From Apiotrichum sp. Y4204 (Eukaryota > Basidiomycota > Tremellomycetes > Trichosporonales > Trichosporonaceae), in assembly GCA_025531455.1 (NCBI GenBank), contig JAMYHL010000014.1:310001-374000 (forward strand): 64,000 nucleotides of DNA, given 5' to 3'. Shown one piece after another: positions 10,987-21,538 of this stretch (the stretch's first letter is position 1; the number at the start of each line of letters is the position of its first letter). The notes under the pieces were generated by a model. It was not told where the DNA came from. It did not search any database and saw only the letters and a program-made list of their open reading frames with translations. Made by a program: the position numbers and the translations under genes.

Positions 10987-12165
10987 TCACGACTCGTACT
11001 CAAACTCCTGCTCTTCGGCCGGCGGATTCCTCCTGATCGCCTCCTCGCACAGGCGGAAGAACCCCTCTTCCTCAAGTACATCATGCACGTCCTTTGCCGC
11101 CTCCACCCGCGCGCGCACAACCGCCTCCTTGACATCCCCGCATTCCTCACCGGGGGCCTCCCACGACGGCCGGTCCGCAATCTCCCTCGCGATCCGGAGC
11201 CACGCGTATGCGGCACTCTCGGCATCCTCCCCCGCCGAAAAGGACGTCCACGCGCGCATGAGCTGCGCACGGACTTTGGCCCCGACCTTTTGCGAGAGGA
11301 GGGAACTCGGGGGCGCGACGGCCGAAATGAGGGCCGAGAGCGCCGCGGGGCCCGGGTCGACCAGCGCGCTCGGCGGCGTCACGGGCTCGGGCTCGGGCTC
11401 GGCCTCGCCTTCACCCTCGGCCTCAGCCCCAGCCCCGGCGTCCCTCTTGCCGTCTTCGTAGCCGTACCCCGTACTTGTGGGTTCGGGTTCATCGACGTGC
11501 GCGCCCCCGCCAGCATACTGCGCCCAGTAGTGGTCGTCCCCCTCGTCGTCGTCCGGCAGCGGGGCGCTGCGGTCCGGCGGCGTAAACCCCGCCCAGTAGT
11601 CGTCCGGGGCGTCGTCGCCGTATCCGCCATATCCGCCGCCGTTACCATACCCCGAGTCGTTGTATCCGTACGCTGCGAACGGCCTCACATCCTCGACATT
11701 GCGCTTCCAGTCCCATGCGTCGGATCCGCCGAGGGTAGCGCCGGAATATACCCAGCCGCGGTCATCGTGCTCGAAGCGCGCCTCGACGTTGCCGATCCGG
11801 GAGCGCGCGATGGTGTGTTCTCCATCATGTGCGTATTCGGTGTCTTTGGCGTCGGCCGGTGAGAGGTTGAGGAGCGCCTGGTGCAGCGCGTTGGGATTGA
11901 GCGCGTTCCTCGCCATGATGGGGGAGAGGTGGGCGTCGAGGTCGTCGTCGTCTGGTGGGAGGAAGGTGAGGCGCGTGAGGAAGGCCCGGCTGAGGAGGTG
12001 TGGTGGCAGCGGAGGGCGGGGCGGGAGGAGATGGCTGAGGAGCTCGTCGCGGACCGAGGTTGGGAGGGGTGGGACGGGAACGCTGGTGGGATCCGAGGTG
12101 GTGGTGGTGTTCTCCCTGGGATCGTTGATGGCGAGAGCTGAGAGCGGGGGGAGGGTGGTCGCCAT
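10987..12165 (-). CDS. Acidic, low-complexity protein of unknown function (392 aa)
   Basis: Not recognised. A single exon begins at the first in-frame ATG (12165). An open frame continues a few codons upstream, but only from a non-ATG codon. The N-terminal third is Pro/Leu-rich with a helical segment (VRDELLSHLLPP, then LLSRAFLTRLTFLPPDDDD). The middle is Gly/Tyr/Asp-rich and holds two DD(Y/H)YWA motifs about 30 residues apart. An Ala/Glu/Gly/Pro stretch with EPEPEPVTPP follows, then a C-terminal helical domain of about 120 residues (ending EEGFFRLCEEAIRRNPP). Codon use is strongly GC-rich as in neighbouring genes, which supports real coding. It is probably a conserved basidiomycete protein of unknown role. 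Confidence 0.75.
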   Translation of the reverse strand: MATTLPPLSALAINDPRENTTTTSDPTSVPVPPLPTSVRDELLSHLLPPRPPLPPHLLSRAFLTRLTFLPPDDDDLDAHLSPIMARNALNPNALHQALLNLSPADAKDTEYAHDGEHTIARSRIGNVEARFEHDDRGWVYSGATLGGSDAWDWKRNVEDVRPFAAYGYNDSGYGNGGGYGGYGDDAPDDYWAGFTPPDRSAPLPDDDEGDDHYWAQYAGGGAHVDEPEPTSTGYGYEDGKRDAGAGAEAEGEGEAEPEPEPVTPPSALVDPGPAALSALISAVAPPSSLLSQKVGAKVRAQLMRAWTSFSAGEDAESAAYAWLRIAREIADRPSWEAPGEECGDVKEAVVRARVEAAKDVHDVLEEEGFFRLCEEAIRRNPPAEEQEFEYES

Positions 12166-13245
12166 CGTTGCGTCTTTATCAAGGATCAAGAATCAAGGAT
12201 CAAGCTGGATCACGGATTCCGCCTGGATCGGGGGAATCGTCTGTTCCGACAATGCTGGTGCTCAATGGCGCAGAGACAGTATATCAAGCGTGTGTGTCCT
12301 GCCCGTGTGTCTAGCCTGTATCCACCCGGGCCGGCGGCTGGGGAACGACCGGCTGGGCAGCTGGCCAGCCTCTGTCCAATCTGCGCCGCTCTGTGTCTCT
12401 TTGTTCGTTCCCGGTTACCCCGCAACGCCCCTGTCCTGGATCCTGGACCTGAGTGAGCGGGGACAGAGAGGGAGAGGAGGCAAAAAAAGGTTCGGAGAGC
12501 GCGGAGCAGAGTAGAGTCACAGCACTGAGAGTACCAAGAGGACGAATGAGACAAAAGGTGCCCCAAGGCACGGCGATGTCGAGATTGCCAGGATCACGCT
12601 GCGGGGCTTCGGTGTCTCGATTTCCCCGGGTAGTGCCTTGGATGGCTTCGGAGGAGAGCCGAGCGAGCTGTGGGCGGGGGTTAGAGGGGGCTCTGTGTGT
12701 GCACTTTTGCCGACCGTGGGCCGTGGGGCCCACACCGCCACGACATGACTTGCGGGGGCCCGGGAAAAAGGAGTGGGCGTGGGAATCGGGAATGACATTT
12801 GTGCATGTGCCCATGTACATGTGAGACCGGCCGCACAGTCACGTGACCATCTGCGTTCCTTGTTGCTCGTTGCGATCCATTCGATTGCTCGCATCTGTTT
12901 CTTTGTTTTCCTTGTTGATGGCGATGACAATAATTTGGCTTGTTGTTCTATGCAATCTATCAATAATCTAGGATACGAATATGGGGTGTGAATCCCCGTA
13001 TCCAAGTGCAGGGTGGCGAGCGTCGATCGTGGCTGCGGGCGGGGTGCTTCGTATGTCGCTGTGTGTGTCGTCGCGGGCATAGTTGGAGCAGCTCGAGGTC
13101 GGGCGCTGCCGTCCCAGACCAAGGGCGGCCATCGGTGAACATTTCAAGATGTAGACAGCATGTGTGCCCAAGTAGAAAGCAAGGCCTCGCGGCCGAGGCG
13201 CTTTGGCCGTCCCAAAGCGAGTAGGACACTGGCCGATTCCGCAGA
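12166..13245. other. Intergenic: upstream region of the acidic protein, 3' flank of ICT1 homologue
   Basis: About 1.1 kb with no recognisable gene. The only notable element is the palindrome at 12838-12847. The sequence just upstream of the 12165 start has repeated gatcaag/aatcaagg units (12180-12205). Confidence 0.5.
12838..12847. promoter_or_regulatory. Perfect palindrome GTCACGTGAC (E-box CACGTG)
   Basis: A ten-base perfect palindrome containing CACGTG, the core bound by Cbf1/bHLH factors in fungi, here with the GTCAC flanks preferred by Cbf1. It lies about 670 bp upstream of the hypothetical gene's start and 400 bp past the ICT1 homologue's stop. Function is inferred from the motif alone. 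Confidence 0.3.
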
Positions 13246-13967
13246 TCACCAATCCGGGCGGCGGTTCTGCTTCTTGCTCTTCATCTTGTCCTTCATCGCA
13301 CGCCTGCGCGCAGCGTCGGCCTTGGCGAGACCGGACACGCGCTCGCGCTTCTCGGCAGACGTCTCGCCGCGCACGAGCGCGCGGCCGGCCCGCACGATCG
13401 TCGCGTGCAGGTTGTCCAGTGCGGCGGCGAGGTTTTGCGGTGCCGAGCGCGTCGTCTGCGAGTGGAAGAGCAGGTTCGGCGGGTGGTAGTATTGCTGCTG
13501 TCAGCGGCCGTCAGAGAATAGCGAGGAGGATGAGCAGAGTGAGCAGAGGGTGCTGCGCGGGATGCGCGGGATGTCCGCGATTGCATACCCACTTGTGTTC
13601 ATCAGCTCTTTTGTCATTCACTCACAGTCTTCTGCAGCTCGGCAATCACAAACGGGGGCAGCCACTTGCCTGCCTTGTGGATATTGCAGTGCACGACGGC
13701 CTTGGAGTTTGTCTTGTTGACGTGCTGGCCGCCCGGCCCGCTCGAGCGCGCATAGGACACGTCGTACGCGTCTTTCGGCACATCATCAAGACGAAAGTCG
13801 TCGAGCCACTCGCGCGCGAGCGCGTGGTCCGCCTCACTCTCCAGTATTCGCAGTCCGAGGAGCTCCGCCGAGGCTGGTTTCGAGAGCCGCACAGACCGGG
13901 TGAATGCCCGCCGCCAGGGACCCAGCCGTGGGGGGAACGAACTGCGGGCAGCGGACAACAGGAGCAT
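13246..13967 (-). CDS. PTH4: Mitochondrial GGQ peptidyl-tRNA hydrolase (ICT1/MRPL58, yeast Pth4 type)
   Basis: A release-factor-like hydrolase that frees peptides from stalled mitochondrial ribosomes by cleaving peptidyl-tRNA, codon-independently. Exons 13967-13626 and 13497-13246 (197 aa). The intron (13625-13498) ends at ctgacagcag, where two tandem CAG acceptors make one glutamine optional. A basic, Ser-rich start (MLLLSAARSSFPPRLGPWRR) fits a mitochondrial presequence. The catalytic motif SSGPGGQHVNKTNSKAVV has GGQ at residues 79-81. There is no codon-recognition domain, which separates ICT1/Pth4 from RF1. The Lys/Arg-rich tail (KRERVSGLAK, RRRAMKDKMKSKKQNRRPDW) matches the basic C-terminus that enters the mRNA channel in this family. 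Confidence 0.9.
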
Positions 13968-14460
13968 CAGTGAGAGATTAGCGATCGGTATTTTCTGCAG
14001 AGAAACAGAGACCGTCGCTACAAAGGCGAAAATACGAGGTTGATGATGGAGTAGAAAGTGTGGTTGTTATTGTATCGTCTCAGTGTTCGTGTTCAATCTC
14101 GATTTTTCTGGATCGAGTGCGGGGACCCCGCTCATCGGCCATCTGCGTCCAACCGCGAGGACTGGAAATCACAGACACCAAAAACCGAAGAGGTGATCGT
14201 GACAAATCCGCGAATCCGAGATCGGCCGCACGTGATCTTACGGCCTGTTTCCCACCGTAGAAGTGCCACAAGTTGGCACTCCGCAAACCCCGAGCGGTGG
14301 ATTTGAAATTGTGCGGCAAAAGCACCCACTTTTTTTTACCCCTTTTTCCCCTTCTTCCTGTCTGGCCTGTCTCTGAAGCTCGAATCGGCAGAATGGCCAC
14401 GCGGTGCAGGAGCAGAGGAAACCAGAGAAACGGAAGCAGATGGACCCACTTTTCGAAAAG

Positions 14461-14492
14461 TTTTTTTTTTTTTTTTTTCCCTTTTTTTTTTT
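14461..14492 (+). repeat. Poly-T tract T18-CCC-T11
   Basis: Eighteen thymines, three cytosines, then eleven thymines. Poly(dA:dT) tracts exclude nucleosomes and are common in fungal promoters; here it lies between divergent genes. The length may vary between isolates or be imprecise in sequencing. Confidence 0.8.
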
Positions 14493-14539
14493 CTTACTGG
14501 TCTTGTGCCTCATGTTCCTTCGGGTTTGCCCCGTCCCTC

Positions 14540-14598
14540 TGACGTATGCAGCCATGCAGAGAGCACGGTCCCCGGTCCCAGCCAGAGCCGATACGTCA
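14540..14598. promoter_or_regulatory. Inverted pair of ATF/CRE-like sites TGACGTA upstream of ATF1
   Basis: The same 7-mer TGACGTA is present at 14540-14546 on the plus strand and at 14592-14598 on the minus strand. ATF/CREB bZIP proteins bind TGACGT-core sites, and the gene downstream encodes such a protein, so autoregulation is possible. They lie about 1.25 kb upstream of the ATF1 ATG and 600 bp from the ICT1-homologue ATG. Confidence 0.35.
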
Positions 14599-14789
14599 CT
14601 TTTTCTGGAGGAGGGGGGGAAGACCATCCCCTTTCTCCGCCAAAAAATCCCCCCCCCCCTCCTTCGTCATCGTTACCCCCCCGCCCAGCCAGAGCCCCGC
14701 CCAGCCAAAGTGGTAGCGCTCGCACAAAGATACACCTCATATTTCTTTCTATGGTTGGGTTTTCCCAACGTCGTCATCATCGACACAAT

Positions 14790-14813
14790 CATCATCATCA
14801 TCATCATCATCAT
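14790..14813 (+). repeat. (CAT)8 microsatellite
   Basis: Eight perfect CAT units, followed by imperfect copies and, 30 bp later, a CAA repeat. Probably in the ATF1 upstream region or leader. Confidence 0.8.
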
Positions 14814-15838
14814 CACCATCCTCGGCACTTTGCAGCCAACAACAACAACAACATCCCACTGCTAGCAGCCACATACACACCGCTCTATAGCTACTGCCGT
14901 TTACTGCCATCAACAGCAGAAACAGCAATAACATCCATCATCAGAAAAGACATTCCCGTGCCCGCGCTCGCGCTCGCTCGCTATCGTCACTCGGGTGTCC
15001 ACTGCCAGTAACGACATCCTCTTTCCCGGGTGGCTCTCTCCCCTAGTCTTTTGTGGTGCCGCAAGACTTGCACCCAGCCAGTCTAAGCGACCAGAACACC
15101 GTCTTTCGTCGCTCTTTCGTTCTTTTCCACCAGAGATCGAGTCGTCTGCAGGTGCGTATGAACCCCCAACTCACCCCGCTTTGCGTCCTCCGCCTTTATG
15201 CCCCTCCCCACCCCGGCGCACAGAAATTTTGTCCCTCCGACCGGAGGTCCCCCAAGATTTTTTTCTCGTTGCGGCCACTCTTTCCGCCGTGCATGCGCCC
15301 GCTTTCATCCATGCCCATGCATGGGATGCTCGATGCAGCGAACAGCTGCATGCATCGCGCGACGCATCCACACTCTCCATGTCTTCCTCTCGTGCATGCA
15401 GATAGCTGACGCTTTCCTTCCAAACCCTTCTGCCAAAAAACCTTGCCCTCGTTCTGGTAACCCAACCCATTGACCCACTGCGTCATTTATGATTCATCAT
15501 CTCGTCTCGATCCTTGACCTCCCATATCGCGCGCGTTGCATCCACCGCCCCCTCCCTTGATAATCGCTGCTCGGTGTGTCGTCGTCCGTGGTCACCATCA
15601 ATCTCGCCTATTTGGGCATGGTTCACGTGAACACCCAATACATACACAAACCCGTTGGTGCCATCTAGGCTGTCGCTTCAGACCCCGTCGATACATCAGA
15701 CCCACCCGCAACGTCTCTCCGCGTGTTGTCCTTTGGTGTCCACGGAACGTTTAACGGACCTTCGCGGCTCTTATTCCTTTGCTTTCCGAGATACATTCTC
15801 AACACCCGAACATTTGTTGATTCTGTCTTTCGACAACT

Positions 15839-17952
15839 ATGACCGCAGTAGCACCTCCGCCTGCTGCTCTTCCCACCGCCGCATCTTCTTCAGGTAGGTC
15901 GCCTGTAGAAACTCGGCCTAATCCCTCAGTGGTACCCGCTGTCGAGGTCAGCAAGCCTGCCAACGAAGATAGGCCCGCCGAGAAACCAGTCAGCGCCAAC
16001 AAGAAGGAAATCAAGGCGGAGAACAAGGAGACTTCCAAATCGTCGGACGACGGTGAGTACTGGTTGCACTATGATTGCCCGAGGGCGGGCTCGCAATGTC
16101 TCTCGCCAGTGACTCTTTGGATGCAAGACGACCCTGTAGCTCGAGTGTCACGAGTGTCACCTCCAAACTTGTCGCACCGTCGTGCACACAGCTGTGGTAC
16201 CATAGATTCATCCGCTGTGTGGTTGTGCGATCGCATCGCATCCTCACCCATGGCGCGCCCGCGCCCACGCCCGCCCTCTTCTCATAAGCAATCTTCATCT
16301 CCGACTTGACCGCATGCTGACACTTGCTTCTTCTCTTTCGGCGCTCCATTGATCAATATTTACATCTATTGCACTGTCCCATCTTCCCCATGTCTCATTC
16401 CCTTCCCGAATGGTATCATGCCGTCATCGGTGAACATCCTGCTTATTTCGTCGGTGTTTATCTGCCATCAACAGGCAAAGACACCAACCCCACCTCGCCA
16501 ACGAATCCTCCGGAGACGTCGACCACCGACGAACGCCCTCGTGCAACCTCCGGCGCACGGTCCTTGTTTGACCTCGAACCCAACCCATTTGAACAGTCTT
16601 TCTCGAAGGGATCTCAATCGGACAGGACTACTCCTCCTCGTGGCGGCGACGCCACTAGTGTAAAGCACAACGCTCTTCCCCCTCTCTCGTCGTTGACCAG
16701 CCCCGCTGCCGCCGACCCCAGTCAATTCCCGTGGCTTGCCGGTCACTCACTTCGCTCCGGCCCCCTCTCGCCAGCCATGCTCGCCGGTCCTGCCCAGGGC
16801 AGCCAGCAGCCGCAGAACAACAACGGGGCAGCTCCCCCCGCCGGCACCGCTGCCAATGCGGGCGCCTGGGGCGGCGGTGATGGTTCCAACAACGAGGGCA
16901 ACTCTGCCGACCAGGAGAGCTTTGAGCCTGGAAACTTCCGCACCGGATTCACCCCCGGCACTGGTACCGGCTTCACCCCTGGTTACAACGCTCTCCTCAA
17001 CTCGAACTTTGGAGGTGCTCTGCCAATGCCCAGCCCCAACACTGCGGCATTTCTCAATTCCATCACAAACGTTACCGAGAACGGTGACCAGAACAATGGT
17101 AATCAGCAGCCTGGACAGGGTGGAAACGTCATGGACCGCCCCCCTCCCTCGGCCATTCCCCCTCACCTGCAGCCGCAGAACCACGGGCCTGTGGCACCTC
17201 CCCTCAACCCTGGCAACGGCGTTCCCGACATGAACGCCCTTGGCTCTGTAGCCAATAACCTTAACCGCGGCGGTCCTCCAGGCGGCCCTATGCCTCAGCA
17301 GCCATACTACCCTCCTGGCATGCACCCTGGAGGTCCCGGTCTTGCGCCCGGTATGCCTCCGGTCGACTACGCCCAGCAGAATGCCAACGCCGCAAGCCAG
17401 GCTGCCAACGGTCTCTTCCTCCTCTCTCAAGCACACCAGGAGCTTTCAAAGCGTGAGCGTGAGGAAGCGCAGTCGTCGCCCGTTGGAAAGCGTGGTGCCG
17501 GTGCCTCTCCTGCGAACAAGAACCAGGTGGCCGGTGCCAAGCGCAAGGATTCTACCTCAAAGGGTGGCGCTGCGAAGCGGAGCAAGAAGAAGGACGACAG
17601 CGTCAGCTCGGATGAAGAGGAGAAGGAGGCCAAGAAGCCCAACCGTCCGGAGACCGAGGAGGAGAAGCGACGCAACTTTTTGGAGCGCAATCGTCAAGGT
17701 GGGTGAACACTGTTGGAACCTCTGCTGATAACAGCCGCTCTCAAGTGCCGTCAGAGGAAAAAGGCGTGGCTCAACGAGCTGCAGACCAAGGTCGAGACAC
17801 TATCAGTTGAGAATGAGCGCCTGAACCACACTGTTCGGAGTCTGGAGGACGAGCTGCAGCGGCTGTCGGCGATTCTCATGCAGCACAGGGAGTGTGGCCT
17901 CGCCATCCCTCCCGCTCCCATGGCCCCGGCATATGGCCGTCCCCTCCGCTGA
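15839..17952 (+). CDS. ATF1: ATF/CREB-family bZIP transcription factor (Atf1-like stress regulator)
   Basis: Predicted nuclear effector of the Hog1/Sty1 stress MAP-kinase pathway that binds CRE-like DNA as a dimer. Exons 15839-16052, 16475-17698 and 17735-17952 (551 aa). The last intron is only 36 nt and splits the basic region exactly. The joined sequence FLERNRQAALKCRQRKK is the diagnostic Atf1/Sko1 basic motif, followed by a leucine zipper (VETLSVENERLNHTVRSLE). N-terminal fungal Atf1 features are SLFDLEPNPFEQSF, LTSPAAADPSQFPWL and repeated FTPGTG/FTPGYNALL, matching the HRA region. TP/SP dipeptides here are possible MAPK sites. The first intron (16053-16474) is 422 nt, long for this locus, and could hide an alternative exon. 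Confidence 0.93.
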
Positions 17953-18864
17953 GCAGAGGCAGCCTGTCCATATTCACATACATTCCCCCACTGTTGTCTC
18001 GACATGCCCAGCATCACCACCTTCATCCGGACTTTTAGGTCTCTTCCGCTGCGGTGCTCGCTGCCTACCACACTAGCCCAGCCCGCTCCTTCGCTTTCGC
18101 TCCTCCTTTGATCCTACCTACTACACTACTGTTGCGACCCAATCTTAGTACATGTATCACCGACCCAGATGCAGCCTATCGCCTGTCAATGAACAGATCT
18201 CGGTGGCAAATAGCAATGCCCATGCAAGTGGAAGCGCACAGAGAGCACAGACTGACCACACTAAACATAACCAGGACCTGGCCCAGATCCGGCAGGACCC
18301 ACGCAAGTGCGTGTTCCCAAACGATGCCGGACCCTCCCTAAAGTCCTGAAATCACAAAACCCAAAGAAATCTCGGAATGCCTCTCGAGAAATTGCAAGAG
18401 ATAAACAAACCGAGCGAGGCAATTGCACGCATCTGCAGGACATCCATACCCGGCAACGTCACCGATGACGCGGAGCGCCCGGCGCGGCCGTGCTCGATCG
18501 GGAAATCGCAGACTGGCGACAAGGTACTGCCGAGATTGCGCCAGGGGGGGATAACAACGGTGTGGTATGTACATGCCTGGGATAGAGACTATTGTAAAGT
18601 CTATCTGTAGTCGTGTGAGACTACTGTGAAGTCTATCTGTAATCGTGGTGCTCTAGGGAGCTGGAAGGAGGGGAACGGTGCAAAGCGGTATGAGTTTTGT
18701 GATGTTCTGATTTCTTGATTTCTTGATTTCTCGATTTCCTCAAAGCCCGAGCCCGCAACTGGCTTCAGGCTCAAGCCAGAATGTCCATGTCTCCTGTCCT
18801 GTGGTCGTGTCCTGCGCCCCGTCTGGCTGCTCTGGGGGGTTGCGTATGTCGTCATCGGGTGTCG
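17953..18864. other. Intergenic between convergent ATF1 and dynein light chain genes
   Basis: About 0.9 kb holding both 3' ends. A near-duplicate pair of about 25 bp around gaagtctatctgtaatcgtg and taaagtctatctgtagtcgtg (18595-18645) is visible, as is a triplicated tttcttgat/tttctcgat run (18710-18737). No gene is recognised. Confidence 0.5.
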
Positions 18865-20481
18865 TTAGATCACGCGCACGGCGTACGCGATGCACACGAA
18901 GATCATCCGGTCCTGTCCGTCAGCCAAGCGCCGGGCGATCTCGGATCTAGGAGATGGATGCGAGTGGGGAGGAGAGGGCGCCCGGCGACGAACAATAACC
19001 AACTTGGGGAGGAAATTCCCGGCGAGTACGCCCAGAATTGGTTGAGGTGGCCTCGAGCCCCCTCCGACGAGACCGACGAGCTGCGTCGCCGACCGCCGAG
19101 TGTCCATGCTGGATTGGGGCAGTCACGACCCCGCCAGACAGATGGCTCAACCTGGACAGCGCTTCGCGATCAAACTGCCCAAACATGACTTGTCTGTCCA
19201 GATGGAAATGCGTCTCTCGCACACGGACACCGTGGACGCCATGGACACTGCCAGTTTGCCGAGTGTCCCTCGACCCGTTACGAGCCACCGCCGCCCCAAC
19301 AAGGGCATGTTCCCATTCTGCCAGACGGTTCCATGGATCCATGTCCATGTCCATGGCCTGGTCGGGAGTCCGTGATCTCCTGCTCCATGGCGTCATACCG
19401 CCACGCCCACCTCCACTTGCAGTTTCCAGACTCACGTTCGAGAAGATCTCCTGCACGACCGCGTCCGTTTCCTCCCAGTGGCACGACATGTCCGCGCGCC
19501 CGGCCTGTCCGAGATTCTCGCTGAATGTGGACGTCACCTGCGTGTTAGCCATGTGGGTGTGAGAAATGGGATGAAGGGATGGTGGTCCCACGGGGTTGCG
19601 ATCTCTGGATCTATAAAACCACGAGTTGGTGCAATGTGCGAGCCTGTGCGACCCAATCTGTATCTCAAGAAGACCTCTCCAACGTTGGGAAAGTCCCCCA
19701 TAAGCTCGCCAGCCCTCGACTCCACGTATGGCCCATTCAACTCACGCACTCACAATGTACTTAAACCCACGGGGCTCAATCTCGAGCATGAGCTGCTTGA
19801 CGCGCTGACATTAGTAGCTGACCGTGATGGATCCCGGGAATGAGCGACCTGTCTTGCGAATGCCTGCTCGATTCCCGCGTTACGAGCTAAGACAGGCCAG
19901 GTCACGGGTGTCGTTCGGAGGTTCCCAAGCTTGGACCCACACGCACCTCGCAGATCTCCTTGCTGTACAAACTCATGCCCTTGCGGTCGCTCGCGTCCCA
20001 CTGCACGCCATGCAGCGTGGAGGCGAGGAGCTGCGGTGTCAGCTTTGCGGGGCGGCGAGCAGCGACGGCGTCGGAGACGGCGACGCGGGGGGAAGACGTA
20101 CACTGCGCATTGCGGGGCGGAGCTTGTCCGCCGGGAACCTGTGGCGTTAGCGCTGGTGATGCTGTGCTAGTGACGCTAAAGCTGACTCGACTCGACTTGG
20201 CTCCGCCGGACAAGTGCTGGCTTTGTGTCTTCCCTCTGAGCAGATTGCACAGTGCAGAGCGCAGAGAGCAGCAGCGCATGGGACGTTCATGCATCCCAGA
20301 GCTTCGAGACCCACAGCCAGCCGCTCATCGCCGCCAGCACCGCCTGTACTCACTTCTGGCGGACGCGAATCTCAGGCATGGGGGGCGGCGCGTTGAGAAA
20401 GTTAAGGCGGTTCTTGAACGTGCGCGAGTAGTGTTCAGTGGGAAGTTCGTCGCGGGACCTGAACGCGTCGAGTGTCAACAT
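18865..20481 (-). CDS. Tctex-type dynein light chain (DYNLT/TCTEX1D2-like), six exons
   Basis: A light chain that would bind dynein intermediate chain; acts in microtubule motor transport. Six exons: 20481-20354, 20138-20102, 20030-19947, 19804-19754, 19537-19436, 18912-18865 (149 aa). All introns are GT-AG, most with CTNAC just before the acceptor, and the frame is kept throughout. The assembled protein has an N-terminal part with RNRLNFLNAPPPMPE replaced here by KNRLNFLNAPPPMPE, then KFPADKLRPAMRS, the helix DRKGMSLYSKEICERVKQLM, a strand FKYIVTSTFSEN, the motif CHWEETDAVVQEIFSND and the terminal strand FVCIAYAVRVI. Order and spacing match the Tctex1 domain (CxW-D-V/I-F-N-D-FCV). The last intron is about 520 nt. 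Residues 1-45 are outside the domain. The TCTEX1D2 subgroup is a tentative choice. Confidence 0.8.
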
Positions 20482-21538
20482 CTCGGATATCTAGATATCT
20501 CGATATCTCCCACTTCAGTGTCGCGTGGTATACAGGTGTGCGGAGTGCAGGAGTGAATGCGACGTCCGGGGCGGGGGCGGCGGGATGGCGCTCGCGGGCG
20601 GTGTGGGCTGAATGGTTGCTGCAGGTGGCCAGGTACGGTAGGCGCGTGTTCTGGGTCACTGGCACCTGACTGCAGGACACTGGCCGTACTGTACCAGCGT
20701 ACCAGCGAGGAGTAGTTCCAGGAGTGCGGCCCGGTAGGCAACTGTTGTACTCCGGATTGGCCGGAATTCGGCGAAGCGGCGGCGGAGGTAACCGACCGTG
20801 TCCGCGAGACAGATACAAAGAGGCGGCCGAGACGAGACTGTTTCTGGGAGCTGGCGCAGAGGGGGGGGCTGAAGGATGTGTCTCGCTCGATAGAGTACAG
20901 AGTAGTAGATTGGAATGAAAGGCTGGAATGCTGGCACAGAGGAATGAGACAATGGCCTGCACTGCCTGTGCTCTGCTCTGCCTGGGTGGCGAGGCGTTGT
21001 GGACGGCGCAATAGTCCCCCAGTCCCAGGGCGGGGCGCGGCAAAGGGGCCCTTCTCCGGGTTTGAAAAAAAAGCGCCAGCCAGGCGACTATAATGACAGG
21101 TGCCAAACACGCGCGCCTGACACTGTGCACTACACGGTGCAGTACTGCACCTACGCATCCACCATCCACAACTCATCCACCGCCGCCCGTTGTCTTAGCC
21201 GGACGTGTGACCTCTTTTTTTCAGCCTGGGCTCGCCGGGAGTGTTACCATTTTACGCGCGGTAATCGAGTAACCCATATACCCAACAGACACGACCAGAT
21301 CACACTCATTCTCTCTCTCTCTTCCACTTCTCTCCTTGAATATCATCTGCTTGCACGCTCTTATCGTCTCTTGAAATCTTATCGACGCGAAAAATCGACA
21401 CACGACACGCGCGGGTCCTATTTATATGGAACTTGTAGGACGTGTGAACTTTGACGAGAAGTGAGGTGTGAAATCCAAACAACAAAGCGGAGGGAATCAT
21501 ATCCACCATTACAAACCCCCGGTACCACTCCATCGTCA
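20482..21538. promoter_or_regulatory. Divergent upstream region of the dynein light chain and PEX11 genes
   Basis: About 1.06 kb between divergent start codons. Next to the light-chain ATG there is a cluster of overlapping gatatc palindromes (20485-20510). The 350 bp before the PEX11 ATG are C/T-rich with a CTCTCT run (21310-21325), typical of a leader. No gene is recognised; short open frames on both strands lack features. Confidence 0.5.

Larger units (their letters stand above)
13968..15838. promoter_or_regulatory. Divergent upstream region of the ICT1 homologue and ATF1, with long ATF1 leader
   Basis: About 1.9 kb between divergent start codons. No gene is recognised. It is rich in pyrimidine runs (T18-CCC-T11 at 14461-14492, a C-run near 14650-14660), trinucleotide repeats (CAT at 14790, CAA near 14840) and a C/T-rich stretch from 15000 to the ATF1 start. 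Such composition is typical of long leaders of fungal regulator genes. Two copies of TGACGTA are noted separately. Confidence 0.5.

Noticed and set aside
11083..12514. Plus-strand frames of 259 and 284 codons opposite the acidic protein
   Set aside because: No domain, and the minus-strand frame has the ATG, codon bias and low-complexity acidic pattern of a real protein. Not fully excluded, since the real gene is itself unrecognised.
16324..16474. Coding frame continuing 5' of the second ATF1 exon
   Set aside because: This part is intron: exon 1 (15839-16052) ends at GTGAGT and joins in frame at the CAACAG acceptor ending at 16474, whereas the upstream extension has no supporting start.
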